Shown: positions 4,212 to 5,312 of the stretch, one piece after another
Numbering within the stretch: position 1 is the first letter of the stretch
Layout: each line of letters opens with the position of its first letter
Source of the DNA: UBA6912 sp041611095
GTDB lineage: Bacteria > Actinomycetota > Acidimicrobiia > Spongiisociales > UBA5794
DNA: 5,312 bases
Assembly: GCA_041611095.1 (NCBI GenBank)
Contig: JBFINP010000123.1
Location: 1-5,312 of the forward strand
Direction of reading: 5' to 3'
Notes under the pieces: model-generated
Told to the model about the DNA's origin: nothing
Seen by the model: only the letters and a program-made list of their open reading frames with translations
Database searches by the model: none
Position numbers and translations under genes: made by a program

Positions 4212-5312
4212 ATGCTGCCCGATCCGGCCGATCCGGATATCCTCGCCGCCATGCAGACCGCCGATCGTTGGGCCGGGTTCGGCCAGACCGTCTTCACCGA
4301 GATCACCGAGCTGGCCCGCACCCATGGTGCGATCAACCTTGGGCAGGGCTTCCCGGATTTCGACGGTCCCGCCTTCGTGACCGGAGCCGCCGCCGCAGCC
4401 CTGGCGAACGGCGACAACCAGTACGCCCGCATGTTCGGCGTCCCGGCCCTCAACCGAGCAATCGCCTCCCGGTTCACGCACTACACCGGCATCGCCGTCG
4501 ATCCGGACGCAAACGTCACGGTGACGTCGGGCTGCACCGAGGCGCTGGCGGCGAGCTTCCTCGGGCTGGTGAACCCAGGTGACGAGGTGGTCTTGATCGA
4601 GCCGTACTACGACTCATACCCCGCCTGCGTGGCCCTCGCCGGAGCCACGGCGCGCTACGTCACGTTGCGGCCGCCCGACTTCCGTCTCGACCCCGCCGAG
4701 CTTGCCGCCGCAATCGGTCCCCGCACCCGGGTGATCGTCGTGAACACGCCGCACAATCCCTCGGGCCGAGTCTTCGACGACGCCGAGCTCGGAGCGATCG
4801 CCGAAACCGCCATCGAACACGATGCACTGGTGGTCGCCGACGAGGTGTACGAGCGCATGGTGTACGACGGCGTGCACCGGTCGATCGCCACGCTGCCTGG
4901 GATGTGGGAGCGCACGGTCACGCTCTCCTCACTCGGCAAGTCGTTCTCGGTGACCGGGTGGAAGGTGGGATGGGCGGTGGCGCCGGAGCCGCTCACCGCC
5001 GGCGTCCGCTCCGCACACCAGTTCCTCACGTTCGCCACGGCCACCCCGCTGCAGCATGGAGCAGCGGCTGCGCTCGCCGCCCCGGACGACTACTACGTGG
5101 AGCTGCTCAACTCGTACCGGCGCAAGCGGGACCTGCTGGCCGAGGGCCTCGATGCCGTCGGGTTCGACGTTTTTGTGCCGCAGGGCACCTACTTCATCCT
5201 CGCCGACCACCGCCCGTTCGGCTTTGCCGACGATGTCGCCTTCGCCCGGCACCTGACAACCGAGGTCGGGGTGGCTGCGATCCCGCCCAGCGCCTTCTAC
5301 CACGACCCTTCC
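4212..5312 (+). CDS. PLP-dependent class I/II aminotransferase, KAT/YbdL-like (3' partial)
   Basis: 367 residues are visible and the frame runs off the right edge without a stop. Family members are about 385-400 residues, so roughly 20-30 are missing, including the C-terminal arginine that holds the substrate carboxylate. It is a fold-type I cytosolic transaminase. Seen are INLGQGFPDFDGP (41-53), EPYYDSYPA near 127-135, NTPHNPSG (178-185; N182 contacts PLP), ADEVYERMVYD (D210 and Y213 contact the cofactor), and SLGKSFSVTGWKVGW with Schiff-base lysine K243. These signatures group it with kynurenine/glutamine aminotransferases, E. coli YbdL (methionine aminotransferase) and plant KAT-like proteins, which act on aromatic, sulfur or glutamine-type amino acids. 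Actinobacterial DapC-type enzymes share them, so the substrate is open. ATG 4212 lies 2 nt after the AEC stop (coupling likely). ATG 4251 (residue 14) is an equally possible start, preceded by a -10-like hexamer. Confidence 0.93.
   Translation, partial: MLPDPADPDILAAMQTADRWAGFGQTVFTEITELARTHGAINLGQGFPDFDGPAFVTGAAAAALANGDNQYARMFGVPALNRAIASRFTHYTGIAVDPDANVTVTSGCTEALAASFLGLVNPGDEVVLIEPYYDSYPACVALAGATARYVTLRPPDFRLDPAELAAAIGPRTRVIVVNTPHNPSGRVFDDAELGAIAETAIEHDALVVADEVYERMVYDGVHRSIATLPGMWERTVTLSSLGKSFSVTGWKVGWAVAPEPLTAGVRSAHQFLTFATATPLQHGAAAALAAPDDYYVELLNSYRRKRDLLAEGLDAVGFDVFVPQGTYFILADHRPFGFADDVAFARHLTTEVGVAAIPPSAFYHDPS
4238..4243 (+). promoter_or_regulatory. Candidate internal -10 box for aminotransferase ATG 4251
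   Basis: TATCCT ends 7 nt before the in-frame ATG at 4251, the same spacing seen at the AEC and CLC starts. If functional, it would give a leaderless transcript of the aminotransferase alone, starting at residue 14 of the longer call. It may equally be chance inside coding sequence. Confidence 0.25.

Noticed and set aside
3612..4481. 289-residue minus-strand frame spanning the AEC and aminotransferase genes
   Set aside because: It is antisense to two well-supported genes, with Thr/Ser/Ala low-complexity composition and no domain.
4614..5303. Several minus-strand frames (4614-4877, 4655-5044, 4929-5303)
   Set aside because: All are antisense to the aminotransferase, whose catalytic motifs are intact on the plus strand.
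1..5312. tRNA, rRNA, CRISPR array, insertion sequence or toxin-antitoxin genes
   Set aside because: No cloverleaf, repeat-spacer array, transposase motif or small paired genes were seen on reading both strands.

Overview
The window is high-GC bacterial DNA with tightly packed genes, strongly GC-biased third codon positions and long antisense shadow frames. The gene content (a DUF664-type DinB protein with the RHAGHAD signature, a DUF2237 protein, an AEC carrier and a KAT-type aminotransferase) and gene starts with a TAnnnT-like hexamer 6-8 nt upstream and no Shine-Dalgarno sequence fit a member of the Actinobacteriota. I cannot place it more precisely. No rRNA, tRNA, CRISPR array, insertion sequence or phage gene is visible.

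Layout, left to right. (1) Positions 2-577, plus strand: the C-terminal ~191 residues of a DUF664/DinB-fold protein, cut at its N-terminus by the window edge. (2) Positions 628-2613, minus strand: a complete 661-residue CLC-family anion channel or antiporter with two CBS domains and a C-terminal TrkA-C (RCK_C) domain, convergent with gene 1. (3) Positions 2700-3092, minus strand: a complete 130-residue DUF2237 protein, 86 bp upstream of the CLC gene and possibly co-transcribed with it. (4) Positions 3093-3303: a 211-bp divergent intergenic region with several consecutive inverted repeats. (5) Positions 3304-4209, plus strand: a 10-TM AEC (auxin efflux carrier-type) transporter. (6) Positions 4212-5312, plus strand: a fold-type I PLP aminotransferase of the KAT/YbdL type, starting 2 nt after the AEC stop and running off the right edge. 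It is the only large gene without a stop codon in the window.

Functionally there are two units either side of the hairpin-rich region. The minus-strand pair couples a small protein of unknown function to a ligand-gated anion transporter, which suggests ion or pH homeostasis. The plus-strand pair couples a secondary carrier for organic anions to an aminotransferase, which suggests amino-acid or 2-oxo-acid handling. Nothing here amounts to a clearly new multi-gene system. The points most worth a second look are the hairpin array at 3147-3284, the CLC protein with non-canonical filter residues and double cytosolic sensing modules, the AEC-aminotransferase pairing, and the consistent leaderless-type gene starts.
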